A stretch of DNA of 64,000 bases. It comes from Lateolabrax maculatus (lineage: Eukaryota; Chordata; Actinopteri; Acropomatiformes; Lateolabracidae). How positions within the stretch are numbered: the stretch's first letter is position 1; every line of letters begins with the position of its first letter. The position numbers were made by a program, and so were the translations under genes. The stretch is from contig CM062219.1 of NCBI GenBank assembly GCA_031216445.1, forward strand, positions 18,783,001 to 18,847,000, in the 5' to 3' direction. Below, piece by piece: positions 22,489-34,713 of this stretch. The notes beneath the pieces were generated by a model that had not been told where the DNA came from, did no database searches, and saw only the letters and a list, made by a program, of their open reading frames with translations.

Positions 22489-23539
22489 GTGTCTAAATAA
22501 CAGTGTAATTGTCATACTTTTAAAATCATCAACAAACGTATTTTTGGCTCATGACCCTGTTTTTTATTTCAGTTTGAGTAATGTGAATATGAATCTTACA
22601 TTGTTTAGTAGCCTATTTTTAAGAGCATGGAGGGACCTGGAGACAGTAATATACTTTAAACTAATTTCTAATGGAAAAAAGCCTTAAACATAAATATATC
22701 AGTCTTAGAAATCTCCCATAATGAAGTGACCCCACATGGAAGAATATAGGATGTTCTTTACTTCTGACAAATATGTTTGTACCGTACAGTTAACATGAGG
22801 AATGAAGTTGGGGTTCAGCTGAGGTTACATTTAGTTATAGTTTTGTGTGTTTCCGACACATGTATATTTCAGATTTAAAGATTTATAGGGTAATTTTACT
22901 GTCCTTTTGTGGTATCTATCCATGCATGTCATTTTGTTTTTATGTGTAGTGGTTTTGCTATATCCATCTGTGTGCCGCTGCTCCAATACAGAGAAGGCGA
23001 ACAGAATTGAATTTGTGGTGCACACAGCATTTAAAATTACACTTAAATGTTCAAAAGCAACATATCCCTCCGGGAAAAATCCCAGAGGCACTTCATAGCA
23101 GTGCACTTCAATGTGAATGTTTCCGTCCAAATCATACATGGCTCAGAATATGTCCTTTTAATTGTCTTTAACAAAGACAGCATACTGTACCTCGTCCCCT
23201 GCTATTTGTAAGTAATTCAAACTGTTGATCTTTCAGTCCTAAAGTTAATTCTAATTGTTCAAAAGACCAAAACAAGCTCTGATCACTGCAACACATCCTG
23301 TTAATTCTCTTTAACTCAAGTCCAAAAATAAAAATCGAAAGCAAACAGGGTGGACCAGAGGCACTGCAAATTGCATTTTAATGACTCACCCCCATCTAGC
23401 GGGGAAAGCCATTTATTACAATCCATGTCCATATTCGGGATTTCAAACAGGTTTCTGGTTTATATGTGCACCTGTTAAACCCTTATACAGCCTGATAATT
23501 CCCTGCGTACAAAGCCTGGACCTTAAAGTAATGGTCTTC

Positions 23540-23680
23540 CCAGTTTGGTGTGGAAGAACTCGAGTGGCCTGAAGGGAGTCCTGACCTCGACCCCATCCAG
23601 CACCTAATTAACTGGGACACAGACTGTGACCCAGACCTCATCGCCCAACATATGTGCCCGAGTGGCATTCAGTCAGTGAC
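23540..23680 (+). mobile_element. Internal fragment of Tc1/mariner-type MITE
   Basis: The stretch with 'GTGTGGAAGAACTCGAGTGGCCTG', 'GTCCTGACCTCGACCCCATCCA' and 'GACCTCATCGCCCAACAT' is the internal part of the fish MITE family whose terminal repeats are seen at 33707-34054, as I recall that family. Terminal repeats are missing here. Confidence 0.45.
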
Positions 23681-26544
23681 GACAGCTCAGTTTCAGTAAC
23701 CACAGCACTTCAAATTAGAGACCTTCTTCTTTCAAGGGGATTACTACACAAGAGAAACTGCAGTAGGTCCATTAAAATCCTAAATGTTGTTTTTCTTTTC
23801 TTTTTCTTTATGGTTTAGACTTGAACTGTTCTGCACACAAGAAAAAAGACTTTTTAAAGACTTGATTTATTGATCAGCTGTACATGTATCAAATCCCCCA
23901 GCTCTCAATATGACTCATAGATAAATATAGGAATCACAATCAGCCTATTATTGTTATTATTTTAGTCATCTACGTAATTGTCAGCGGCCCTCCCTGAAAG
24001 AGTGGCCAATGCCAAAGTGAAGAAGAGGGCAGGAGGCAACCCTTGCAGGGTTGGGATGTCAGTCAACGAGAAAAAAGTGTTAAGAAACAGTGGTTTTAAA
24101 AGTCTGAGACAGCTTGAACCAGCAAGAGAAGGTTAAACCAAGCCGATGATCATCTTTTTCTCTGTCCCATCCAGACACTGTTTACACTTTGTTTAAACCA
24201 ATTCGTTAAGATCTTCAGTTGTAAATCCTTAAAAGTTAAGTTCCTTTATAGTTGCACATATATTTATAATTTATCCTTTATACTTCTCTGTCTAATTCTT
24301 CTGTCTAGTTTTTCACACTAGGCCGTTAGCACAGCCATGGGAGCATGCAACCTTGCATTTCACTGCACATACCTGGTACCACCAGACCCTCTGCACAGAT
24401 ACAAACACTCACAAACCACACAGTCAACAGGTGACTGAACAAACAACGCAACACTGGGGAAATTACTCCACATGCAGCCCTCAAATATTTAAATGTAAAG
24501 TGCATTTAAAAGTACTTTACTTTAAATGCAAAGTACAATACAACAGCAAACTGTTAAATCCACACAGCAACACAGCAGGACATTTAACTAACAGTCCAGA
24601 CCAGAGAGCAGACGGACAGACAGACAGGTGTATGTGACTCACATTTGAGCCTTTCTTGTTTCATTCATGGTCTGGTATCTGGTCATTTTCTTTTGTTTGT
24701 TCACCTCTCCCCTCCACCCCTGCTAGTTTAATGTTTAATGTTCCTAACTTTTGAGAACTGGTTTATTAGGAGGCCACAGAGTCGAGTGACTGACTTCAGT
24801 TCACACTTTCTCTTACAAAGTCCTGTCCTTTCACAGCAACAGTGACTGTATCTGACTATGTGCACCAGCACATTGCATTATTGCCAGGGGGCGCCGTTTC
24901 CCTCATTTGAAGAAATTCATTGAAAACTGGGGAAGAGACCCACAAGACGACATACAAATCCAGGTTATGTGACAAAAAAATTATTACATTTGTTTTTAGT
25001 CAATTTAATGACAATGAGGAGTATTTTGAATATTAGGGAGTCCTGGTTTGCCTTAGTTTGTGGGATAAAACACACAGAAGAACCACCTTTGTTTTACATA
25101 TGTTCACAGTAATCTGCATTTTTGTACATGGCAAACTGACAGAGGCGTCTTATGGCATATTTATGTTGTCTGTCTATTTTCCCTTGAGGGATAATAAATC
25201 AAGCCAGGCCTGTCTGTGCATGAGTGAACATAAGTCCCATACATCACTGTGAGGCTGGTGTACTCACAGAAATATAAATACATCAGTGTCAATGTTACAA
25301 TGTTTACCTCGCCCACATTTAAGTGTTTTTTGACAGCAGGATTAGCTTGACAACCAAGGTCATTTTTAGTGTGAATTTTTAGTGTGAAGTGGTATCAAAT
25401 ATATAATGCAATTATCTGTATTCGTTAGTTTGAAGCACACATAGTTTTTGTTCACAGTCCTGCATGTACTGAAACATAAGTGTGAAGAGAAAATCCAGCA
25501 ACAAGAGGCCTGCTTTTATTGTTGCTCTGCACATGCGTATTTTCCAGACATCACTGTCAGTTCAGAGTTGCGACAGGAACATCAATCTTGGCACAGTTTT
25601 AGCTGTCTCGTCTTTCCACCTGAGGGGGAACTGCTGCAGTTTGGGGGCACCGACAACACAAGGCCTGAAATCAGTCTGCGTTTATGTGTCTATGCAGCGT
25701 TTGACAGAGGCGAGGACAATAGCAAATGAGGACATAAAGTCCAGACAAGGAAATCCCTCTTATATTGCTGGTGGGTCTGAACATTTCTGCCTGTAGATGA
25801 CACTAGCAGGTCTGCCTGGACTTTGACTTATCGACAAATTCATTTTCACAAAGTGCAGGTTTGGGTCAAGTTTGGGCCGAAAACATAAACATCAGTTGTT
25901 ACTACACCTAATATTACTTTCAATATCAAAATTACAATTATACAATAATTTGAATGTGTACTTGACCTTCATCACACACACATCACTCTGCAACAGGTTA
26001 TGACTTTTTTTGCAACCTGATTTGCCGGATTTGGTGGATTTTGTGTTAGATGGTTAATAATTGGTAAAAATGTGGAATTAAATATGTAAAGAACAATTAT
26101 TTAGCAGTTGCTAACAGGGTTATTGTTGATGTGTTTTAAATTTTGTTGTTGCATAGGGTGAGATTTATCCTTGGGGTTGTTTGTGTGTGATGTTGGCTTC
26201 TTGATCATAGTCACACTTAGCTTTAGTTACCACTATGTATGTCTTAATTCAGTACAGTCATTCACTAGTTCCTTTTTTCATCTTGATGCACAGGCTGATA
26301 ACTTGGAGCAGTCTAGACGAAGGCTGTGAACAATGTACAGGTGTCTGTATAGCCGTGTCCTGCTCGAATAAGCCGATGGGAGACCGAAATTTGCAGCTGT
26401 GCGAGGTAGCCTACGAACTTTTGGTCCAGTTCAAGTGGACAACTTGTGAATCACTATAGTGTTTTGTATAACTAATTTGTATTTTTAACCAAGTAAATAT
26501 TTTTTCACCCCAAATGCTGCTTGCGCATGCTATGCAGGCAGGAA

Positions 26545-26690
26545 TAGTTCAACATTTTGGAAAATAAGCTTATTTGCTTTTTTGGTGAGAGTGAGACGAG
26601 AAGATCAATATCAATCTCATGTATGAGATTAGGAGGGAATTAACTTAGTTTAGCATAAGCACTGGAAGCAGGGACAAACAGCATCAACCA
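26545..26690 (+). repeat. Dispersed fish repeat of the 'TTAGCATAAGCACTGGAAGCAGGG' type
   Basis: It includes 'AAATAAGCTTATTTGC', 'TCTCATGTATGAGATTAG' and 'TTAGCATAAGCACTGGAAGCAGGGA'. The last part recurs at 32307-32420 as 'TTAGCATAAAGACTGGAAGCAGGGGA'. Confidence 0.55.
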
Positions 26691-27364
26691 GGATCTCTTT
26701 TTATGAAAAAGAACTTTATTAATATTTTAGAAATGGTACAATATGATACATTACAGTAAACAACATGGGACAAACAACATGTAGTGTAGGTAGAAACTGT
26801 GCAAATGAACAGGGCGGTGTTGTATGTATGTGTGTGTGTAATGCATCTATACCTGATTGAACCCTGTACTGGATGATGAGTTTCTCTTTGTCTATATCCT
26901 GTTATCTACACCAGCAGATTTGATACTAGCGAGCAACAAAGCTAAGCCACACAGGCAGCAAATGTGTGGCTTAATGTCAAGTTTATGTTTTATTACACTT
27001 TAAATGATTACAAGTATTTAAATAAACTGTGCATTTTTTTTCTCTTGCTTTATAAGCACAAAAACAATGTAGGTTTGCATATTGCAGTTATTAATGAATA
27101 ATTAAATGCAGTGTTGTGCTAATGTAGATATCAGTACTCAATCGTGTTTGTTTCTTTGTTCTTTTCTAGTTTTGACCTTTTACCCTGCAGTAACAGAAGG
27201 AAGAGGGAAAGGGGCAAAGGTCATGAGGTCAGTCAACCTCCTGTCGTAGGTAGCAGTCGTCAGTTTCAACATCCTATTGAGTTACATCAGCTACACTTTT
27301 CCCCTGCGGGGTCAAACACGGGATTTACCAGGGCAACTAGACCACAGGATGCAGGAGTTATTGC

Positions 27365-27370
27365 TTTATT
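27365..27370 (-). terminator. Candidate polyadenylation signal of spp1
   Basis: AATAAA on the minus strand lies about 240 bp beyond the spp1 stop at 27608. The distance is reasonable for a 3' UTR, but other AATAAA-like sites exist in the AT-rich flank. Confidence 0.35.
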
Positions 27371-27607
27371 TAAATATAACCCAGAAGAAAAAGCATTTCT
27401 GCTTGCTTCTTAAAAGATGCACAAATAATCACAGAAATATTGGCTGAACACATTAAAATCAATAATAATTAAGCCTGGGCTGTCCCTGTTTGGCCCCACA
27501 GTGGAAAGTTGCTCTGGAGGGGTTTTTTTGCACCTGGATGCAGCATGCGCTCTCTATGTGAATCTATCTGACGCCACCGACTCCTCCATATCTTGGGTAG
27601 GTGGGGC

Positions 27608-30600
27608 TTATTTGGCAGTGATGACCGCTGGCATGTCAGTGGTGGTGTCAGGTCCCGCCCCCTCCTCATCAGAGTCACTCTCAGTGCTGTCACTCTCATC
27701 TGAATCGCTGTCAGCGGCTCCGGGCGTGGCTGTGGCCTCCTCGCTGCTCTGGCTCTCCTCGTCCTCTGACTCCTGGCTGGTGCTGGCGCTGTCGCTGCTG
27801 GCGCTCTCCTCTTCCTCCTCCTCCTCTTCCTCCGGGGTGCTGGAGCTCTCGCTCTCGCTGGTGGTGGCATCGCTGGCGCTAGCGCTCTCCTCCTCCTCTG
27901 GGAGGGAGGCCTGGCGGGGGCTGATGTCCTGAGAGGTGCCGGAAGAAACGTCCAAGCCCTGGCTCTCCACCTCAGGGGTGCTGGTGTCCTCCTCCAGGAG
28001 GTCGGAGTGCACCTGAAGAGCCTGGAGGTGAGGCAGAGGAGGGATGGGAGGATTAGTTTGTTTGACTTGTCTGTAAGTGCACAGTACATACAAAACTGCA
28101 CTAATGGAGGAAATTGTAAAGAAAGTTGCCCCTGAAGATGAAGCACTGAAAGAAGTTGAAGTGGAAGTTAAGACAGAATGGAATTAAAAGTTGAAGTGAA
28201 AGTAAAAGCGCTAAAATGGCTTGAAGAGGCAACTGAAGTCCGGGCACTGAAAAGAGATGAAGTGAAATGAAACCATGAAGTATAAGCAAGGAGTGAAAGC
28301 AGTTGAAGTGTCACATAAAGTGCTAAAAAAGAGTTTAAAATACCAACTAAAGTAATACTGAAAGGCATCTATCTACAGTTGTTTTTACATCTTGTTATAG
28401 TTAGGTTTTTTGTAGAATGAAGCAAAGAAAGAGAGTTATAAAAATTAAAAAAGCAGTTTTTGTGGAGTTTTGCTACATTCTGAAGCGCCAGCTCTGGCAT
28501 TTATAAACCCTACCCATGTGTCAGCACACGTGGGTAATGGTAGGGTAGTACAAGGTAGAAGGTAGCATTTTCGAGATTATTGGACGGTTTGACAGTGTTA
28601 GTTGCTTGCAGCAACACACTGTACCACAGCCTAATACCAAATTGGATTTCATTTGAACTCCACTGATGGTCTAACATTCTCAGGAAGCTCAAACTAACCT
28701 GTACCTTGTACACCTGCAGAGACTTCTCCACTTCATTGCCGTCTGTCATGTCGTAGGCCATCTTCTTTCCTGTGCCGACAAACTCGTAGGACTTGTAGGG
28801 AGCAGGAACCTTGTGGTAGGATTTGTCCTCCACATAGACAATGGACTTGTAGTCGCTGGGGTAGCCTCCCAAGCTGTCGCCGCGGCCTGTATCCGTGTCG
28901 GTGACGATGGTAGGCAGGATGGGCTCAGCAGTGGTGGTTTCAGCCCCGGGTTCCTCTGTGACGATCACAGGGTTGACGGTGGCAGGAGCAGGGGTGGAGG
29001 ACTCACCCGACTCTGAGCTGTCGCTAGATTCATCCTCCTCGGTTTCCTAAAGACACAGAGGTGGAAGTTGACCTGTCAGAGAACTGGTGAGAACATCCAG
29101 ATAATCTGATTGGGACTTCCATCTGAAAGAGTTCCTCATTTCATCCCTGCCAATCATATTAGCTGACTTTGGCTTTTCCCAAACATTTTAATAGATTTTG
29201 TTTGGCACAAAGTTTGGGGAAACTTCTACTTTTAGCTTGTTACTGTTTAATTACCATTAGCCACTGTTCCTGTCTAAAGTCAAACCAAAGTTTGACTGAC
29301 AAAAACGTAAAGTTATAAATGTGAAAAACATGAGACTAATATTGCTACACTGATATTGAGTGGGACTACAATATTTGAAGGGGTACATTTGCAAATGATA
29401 CTCTACTATGTCAGTGATTTTTTGGCAGGTATGAATTGTGAATTATTTACAAGCCTGAGAGCATCTGTAAATTAAAATTAGTTAAACAAACCATAAACTA
29501 TGGGTGGGTAGACCATACATATACAGACAACTACACAGACATTTAAATTAACTGTTTTTGATAATGCAAATGCAGAGACAGTGGCTCTAACTGCAAAACT
29601 AACATCCCAAAAAACTCTTCGAAAAATATTCTACAATGTAAAGAAATGTACTCTTATCAATAATTAAATAATCAAGTTTCTCAACCTTCTTGTACCGTTT
29701 TTCAGCTTTTTTATGCTGTTGATGGCTTTTAATGTTCAAGATTTAGTAACTAGAAAATTTCAGCAGCCAATACTATCCACTAACATTCAGAAAAACATCA
29801 CCTCCTTGCTGTATATGTAGCCTGATGTGTTATTGGTGTGTTTTTACTTACACTCTCCTCGGTTTTATCATCATCATCATCATCATCATCATCGCTGTCT
29901 TCGCTGTCCTTGCTGTTGACAGAGGCCGTATCTGAGGAAGAAGTTGTGGCTGCAGACTTGACTTCTACTGGAGCCTCTGCTGCCTGCTGCAAAAAACATG
30001 ACAACACATAGGGATAAAGTTCACCAGAACCCTGGTCTGCAGACAAAATACATTTAAATAAAATAATAAGATATATTATTGATTTGACGTCTCTCACCTC
30101 GTTTTCATCTGAACCGTCTTTGCTCTCATCTGAGCTGGCAGCTGCTGCTGCTACAACGTTCTGCAGCATCAAAGATACACAATGAATTTGATTAATCCTC
30201 ATTTTACCTTTAGCATTTTTTTTTAATAATTTTTTTATTGCGTCCTCATTCATGTGTCAGGCAATTGCCAGTCAAAGAAAATCAATTAGTACTGACTCAA
30301 TGAGTGACTTGAGTAGACAGTTTTAAAATGTTATTTCTAACTTTGAAAGCATTTTTAGAGTTTTCTCAGCAAAAACATGCTCCTCTAACACAGCTCTCTG
30401 GTCTCTGACGTGTTGGGCTCCAAAGCTCTAATCAAGTGAGGTGATCAGGGAGTCCACACTTTTGGGTTGAGGAGGAAATAAGAGAAAAGTCACAAGAGAT
30501 GTGAGAGGTGAGTGTATGAAAAAAGTAAGGAATGAAGTGAAGGAATATTTTACCTGAACCACTGCTGCCTGTTTCCTGATGGCTGGAGCTGCTGGTCGTC

Positions 30601-30915
30601 TCACCTGTGAACAAGACATCAGTCAATGGAAGTCTTGCTCCCATTCTCTCTCTTTCTCTCTCTCTCGCTCTCTCTAGCTCTCTCTCTCTCTAGGTACTTA
30701 CCACTTCCTCAGAGCTCTCTGAACTGCTGTCAGAAACTTTTCTCGCCTACAAAGCAAACAAAGATGTTACCAATTGAAACGAACTAAAACTAATGCCAAA
30801 AATGTAATGTGTAATGCAGAAGTTATCTCGAATTTTGGACTCGACAGAGAAAGTGACTCACCGGCCGGCAGAGGACTGTGGCGAACAGCAGAACGAAAAC
30901 AATGGCCACTTTCAT
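27608..30915 (-). CDS. spp1: Osteopontin (secreted phosphoprotein 1)
   Basis: Seven coding exons, in transcript order: 30933-30862 (ATG at 30915), 30746-30702, 30604-30554, 30160-30098, 29986-29852, 29046-28705 and 28021-27608. Each has a consensus AG/GT and every intron is phase 0, giving 367 residues. Exon 2 encodes the signal peptide MKVAIVFVLLFATVLCRP. Exon 3 is the phosphorylation exon (KVSDSSSESSEEV), and exon 4 is basic (VRRPAAPAIRKQ), as in osteopontin. Exon 6 holds a nine-Asp tract. Exon 7 has the integrin-binding TGRGDSLGGYPSDY followed by a Tyr/Lys-rich conserved part ending LQVYK. Exon 8 opens ALQVHSDLLEEDTSTPEVES and then runs through Ser/Glu/Asp repeats. The protein is secreted, binds hydroxyapatite and integrins, and has many S-x-E sites for a Golgi kinase. 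It is convergent with scpp1. A complete, intact gene. Confidence 0.95.
28100..28340 (+). repeat. Purine-rich degenerate minisatellite in the last spp1 intron
   Basis: Imperfect repetitions of motifs such as AAGTTGAAGTG, GAAGTGAAA and CTGAAGT fill this stretch, nearly all purines apart from T. It lies wholly within the intron 28022-28704 and has no open frame linked to the gene. Confidence 0.6.
28876..28884 (-). other. spp1: RGD integrin-binding motif of spp1
   Basis: CGC GGC GAC read on the minus strand encodes Arg-Gly-Asp inside GRGDS, directly before LGGYPSDY. This matches the position and context of the integrin site in tetrapod osteopontin (GRGDS then a Tyr-containing segment). Confidence 0.9.
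29866..29893 (-). repeat. spp1: Coding (GAT)n tract: nine consecutive Asp
   Basis: A perfect GAT trinucleotide run inside spp1 exon 6 encodes D9 after EDS. Such tracts change length easily, so this site is likely polymorphic. Confidence 0.9.
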
Positions 30916-32306
30916 TGTGTCACAGTTCAGTGTCTGGATAGGGAGAAAACCAAAGTCAGACAATAAAACAATAAAACATAATTGTGATTCAAAGAGCTTG
31001 TACGACACCAAAATACTTGTCCGGAGGCCATAACTTCACAGGAAACACAATGACATGTCAAACTGAAAATGAGCAGTCTCATCAGTAAATCCTCTCGCCC
31101 AGATTCCTTCCTAAAAATGGAGGCTGGTCACATGACTGTTAACTAGCAGCGGCACTTCCTGAGGCCTTGGTATGTCCAGGAAGCCATTAAGTCCTTAATT
31201 ATAGACCTAAACGAGTGGTTATATGTCCCTGACAACTCTGTTTCGATACAGTAAAACATTTTCTCTGTCATCAGAGCGACAAAATCCACATCGTTTTGGT
31301 TCGTGGTTTGTTAAACTACGAGACAGGATGTTGACTTATTCTGGTCCAAAAAGTGTAGAAAAAAAGCAGGTATGATTTAAAAGGAGAGGACATTCCTTTT
31401 CTTTTCTCTTTTTTTTTAAAAGACGACATTTCTAAAAACAGTCGGTCATTTCAGTTTTTAATAAATGCTACTTAAACAAGGGTAAATAGTGCATTTGTTG
31501 GGGACTATTTTCAGCAGAGGATGAATGCACATTTCATTCTCTAGTGAGTATTTCCAGCAGTAGAACAGTTTGTGTATGTGGGTTTGAGGCAAAAAAAATT
31601 ACAGTGTGTGTTTATGGAAATGAAGGAAAATGTAACCTAGTGTAACAGTGTGGCTCATTGATTTGCATGTTTTTGGACAACAATGGCACTCTATGGCACA
31701 GTGGAAGAAGATATATCAGGCTTTGATACCGACACAGTACTTGTTAATAGGATCATTTCATTGCTGATTTTGATACTACTGTAACAGAAACAGTAACTTT
31801 TACTGAAGTAGATGTTCAGAGTACTTTTTACCTCTACTAAGTAAAATATCAGCAAAATGTCATTTATGTGCCATCCCTCCTTTCACTGAAAATATTAAAC
31901 CTTGTCAACAAGGGCTTTAAAAACATTTATTTTTTCCTTTCATTTGGTCTCTTACTATAACAAGCTCTACTTTTCATGTATGCTGTGGGAGGAGCAGTCT
32001 GAGTGTCTGCTTCTATCTTTAATGATGGACTCTTCCTATACTGTGTAATTCACCAGGTTATAAGTGGAAAGCCACAGTGCAGCAGAAACATGACAGACGC
32101 CCATATGACTGTATGGGTGTGTGTAATTCTGTATGTCTATCTTTGTGAGGACTAGTATGAGCTTTAAGCCTTGAGAGTGGACCCGGGTTTGGAAACTGGG
32201 GACATTTTTTGTCTTTTAAGTCATTTAAGGCCTGTTTCAGAGTTAAGATTTGGTTTTAGACTTAAGGCTTGAATTAGGTTTAAATATGAAGCTATGAAAC
32301 AGGGAA

Positions 32307-32420
32307 AGCTTAGCTTAGCATAAAGACTGGAAGCAGGGGAAACAGCTTGCCTGACTCTGTCCAAAAGTAACAAAATCTGCCAACCAGAACCTCCAAAGCT
32401 CACTAATGAGTTGTGGCTAT
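32307..32420 (+). repeat. Dispersed fish repeat of the 'TTAGCATAAAGACTGGAAGCAGGG' type
   Basis: This runs from 'AGCTTAGCTTAGCATAAAGACTGG' through 'CCTGACTCTGTCCAAAAGTAACAAAATC' to 'CCTCCAAAGCTCACTAATGAG'. It is a sequence I recognise as very common in teleost genomes. A related piece is at 26545-26690. Confidence 0.65.
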
Positions 32421-33706
32421 ATGAGGGATGATGGACCAGACGACTGTATATCATTGCCGGAGCATTGACTTCCTGGAGTCTTGTCATCACTGTGAGATTG
32501 CCAGGCAACCAGCAGAAACTTTTCTCTAATCTTTATGTCTTTATTGTGAACTGCTTGATAGTTTTTCTTCTGCATGGTTCTAAAAACTACTAAAATGAAA
32601 CCTGAAAAGGGAACATTACTCTTTTGTTGAACTGTATATGCAACCTGACAAGGCCAAGGGGTCATGGGTAGACAGCTTCGATTAAAGGAGTCATACGGCA
32701 AAATATCTGGAAGCCACTGAGCCGCTGAAAATTGAAACACCTACACAAAGGGCCGAACCTCTTCAAAGCACTTGAGCTAAAAAAACACTGTTGTCTGAGC
32801 AGGTAGTTAATCAGTACGTGTGTGTTGTCAGTGTGTTTACTCAGTGTGGTTAGCCTGGGCTGGTCCTGGTCATGTGACATATAATCCGGAGGTTAGTTTC
32901 TTGCTGCCCACAGCTTCCCCTTCCTGCCCGGGTGTCACTGTGACACTAATGAGCCAATCAAACACGGCCGCCCCGGCTTCGCATCTGACCAATCACAGGC
33001 AGACTTACACCACCATAAAGTCTTAAAAAAGAACTCATAATTAACTGCAATAAACTGCAGAACTTTTATGGTGGATAACCAAACCCTGTGGCTCCACAAG
33101 TTTAATGTGAGTTTGCTTAACGCTGACTTTAATTTCTGATAATGTTGCACAAGTCAGTTTGATAATCAGTCAAAATTAAGATGCAGGTTTGTTAGAAATC
33201 TCTTGGAGTTGCAGTTGGACCACAAAGACATGACCCTTTACTCCACGTACACTGCAAAACAATCTTTAAGCCATTACCGTCTATTATTGAGTCCTGAATT
33301 TTTAAGGTTTATTTTACAAAAACTTAAGAAATCTATTGCTTTCAACCTGTTTCAAATTTAGACAATCTTGTTATAAGAATTGTCAGTATGTGGAAACTAC
33401 ACTCTATAAGGCAGAGTACAGTGCTGGAATCAAAACAATTGACATTTACACTTCATTAAAAACAAGTCGATCTGAATTGGATTTGAGTTGAAATAAACAT
33501 ATCAAACTGGCACATATGTTTCTCTTGTTTTTAAGAAAGTAAGACTTTTTGGACTTGATTACAGGCTTAAGTGCTTTTTAAAGGAAGGTTAAGAGGAAAA
33601 ATAAAATGTAATATTTTTCTAAGTAGATTTTTGCAGTATAGCTCTGGATTTGTAAACTTGATTACCTACATTAGAGTGTTAAAAGAAGAAATCCATAAAG
33701 AAAATA

Positions 33707-34054
33707 CACGACACAAAAGTATGTGGACACCCGACATGTTCATCCTATGAAAGTTGAACTGTGGGCGTTAATCTGCTGCTACAACAGCCTCCACTCTTCT
33801 GGTTTCAAATTTTACACCAGATTTCTGAACCTGGCAGCAGAGATTTGCTCCCATACAGCCACAAGTGCATTAGTGAGATCCAAATGTTGGGCGATAAGGC
33901 CTGTCACTCCTCCAGTTCAACCTGAAAGTGTTAGATGGGTGTTGAGGTCAGGGCTCTGTGCAGGCCAGTCAAATTCTTTCACATGAAACTGGGGAAACCA
34001 TTTCTTTTTGGACCTGGCTTTGTCAGGTGTCTGCGTACTTTTGGCCATATAGTG
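33707..34054 (+). mobile_element. MITE with Tc1/mariner-like terminal inverted repeats
   Basis: The left end 'CACGACACAAAAGTATGTGGACACC' and the right end 'GGTGTCTGCGTACTTTTGGCCATATAGTG' are inverted repeats with a few changes, and the element is flanked by TA on both sides. It is about 348 bp with no transposase ORF, so it is non-autonomous. Relics of the same family lie at 5583, 23540 and 40930. Confidence 0.75.
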
Positions 34055-34260
34055 TATTTCAAATGCATGAAAGAACTTTTCACACTGCAAGTTTATAAAT
34101 GTTAAATTGTATTCTGTAAGCTAAATAAAGCATATTTCCAAAAGCAAATATTAACCTGTCCTCCCACCTCTCATCCCACCACCAGTTTATGCAGAGAAAC
34201 TCCAACCAAACACTGTGCACAGTAAATATAATGCTCAGTTTGTCATGTATTCATTCTTAC

Positions 34261-34390
34261 CTTGTTTGCAGGCGGAGGAAGCTTCAGGAGTTCAGCGGCT
34301 GCAGATTGTAGAGCAGAAGCAGACAGATGTTGGTTTGCCTTTAGTTTATCTCCTGGGTTTCTCTGGATGTTGTTCGCTGCTCAGTGATGC
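34261..34390 (-). other. spp1: Non-coding exon 1 of spp1
   Basis: The exon ends at the donor AACAAG|GTAAGA (34260-34255 on the minus strand). Its 5' end is inferred to be about 30 bp below the TATA box. It contains no ATG on the minus strand, consistent with a pure 5' UTR exon typical of SCPP genes. Confidence 0.65.
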
Positions 34391-34419
34391 TGCTGCTGAC
34401 ACCGAGACTCCTGGTTGGC

Positions 34420-34452
34420 TTATAAACCCTCCAGCCTCTGGCAGCAGCCAAT
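34420..34452 (-). promoter_or_regulatory. spp1: Core promoter of spp1 (TATA and CCAAT boxes)
   Basis: TTTATAAG is at 34427-34420 on the minus strand. An inverted CCAAT (ATTGG on the minus strand, CCAAT on plus at 34448-34452) lies about 25 bp further upstream. Spacing to the inferred start near 34390 is normal. Confidence 0.7.
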
Positions 34453-34689
34453 CAGCTCGGGGCTCGTGATGCCATGAGGTTAACCGCCGCTCCGTGGTCC
34501 ACCTCTCCTCTCTCTCTCTCCCACTCTTCCTGTGGTTGGTGCTGTGGTGGTGTGGGGGCAAACGTGCACGCACACACACTCACACACACTCACACACAAT
34601 GCAAAGACAGATACATGGATGAAGACATGCAGACATTTACAGCCCAGACAGAAGCATGTGAATGTACTTTTTTGCCTCTCTCTTTTTAA

Positions 34690-34713
34690 CACACACACAC
34701 ACACACACACACA
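34690..34713 (+). repeat. (CA)n microsatellite
   Basis: Pure AC dinucleotide run of about 24 bp. Confidence 0.95.

Larger units (their letters stand above)
22506..27364. other. Intergenic region between scpp1 and spp1 3' ends
   Basis: No exon is supported. It holds an internal MITE fragment (23540-23680), a piece of an abundant fish repeat (26545-26690) and a short palindromic AAAGTGCATTTAAAAGTACTTTAC tract near 24497-24535. Confidence 0.4.
30934..34260 (-). other. spp1: Intron 1 of spp1
   Basis: A 3.3-kb intron runs between the non-coding exon and the signal-peptide exon. It contains a fish repeat fragment (32307-32420), a near-complete MITE (33707-34054), and no supported exon. A region with higher GC at 32870-33000 contains CCAAT-type sequences but no open frame of note. 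Confidence 0.7.

Noticed and set aside
24353..24637. HWGNYS in a 94-codon ORF, recalling the PARM1 tail WGNY
   Set aside because: Only four residues match. The surroundings are low-complexity and lack a membrane helix.
27469..27932. ORFs in other frames over the last spp1 exon, Ser/Leu- or Arg-rich
   Set aside because: Shadows of the Ser/Glu/Asp codon repeats. The spp1 frame alone has the family motifs and splice sites.
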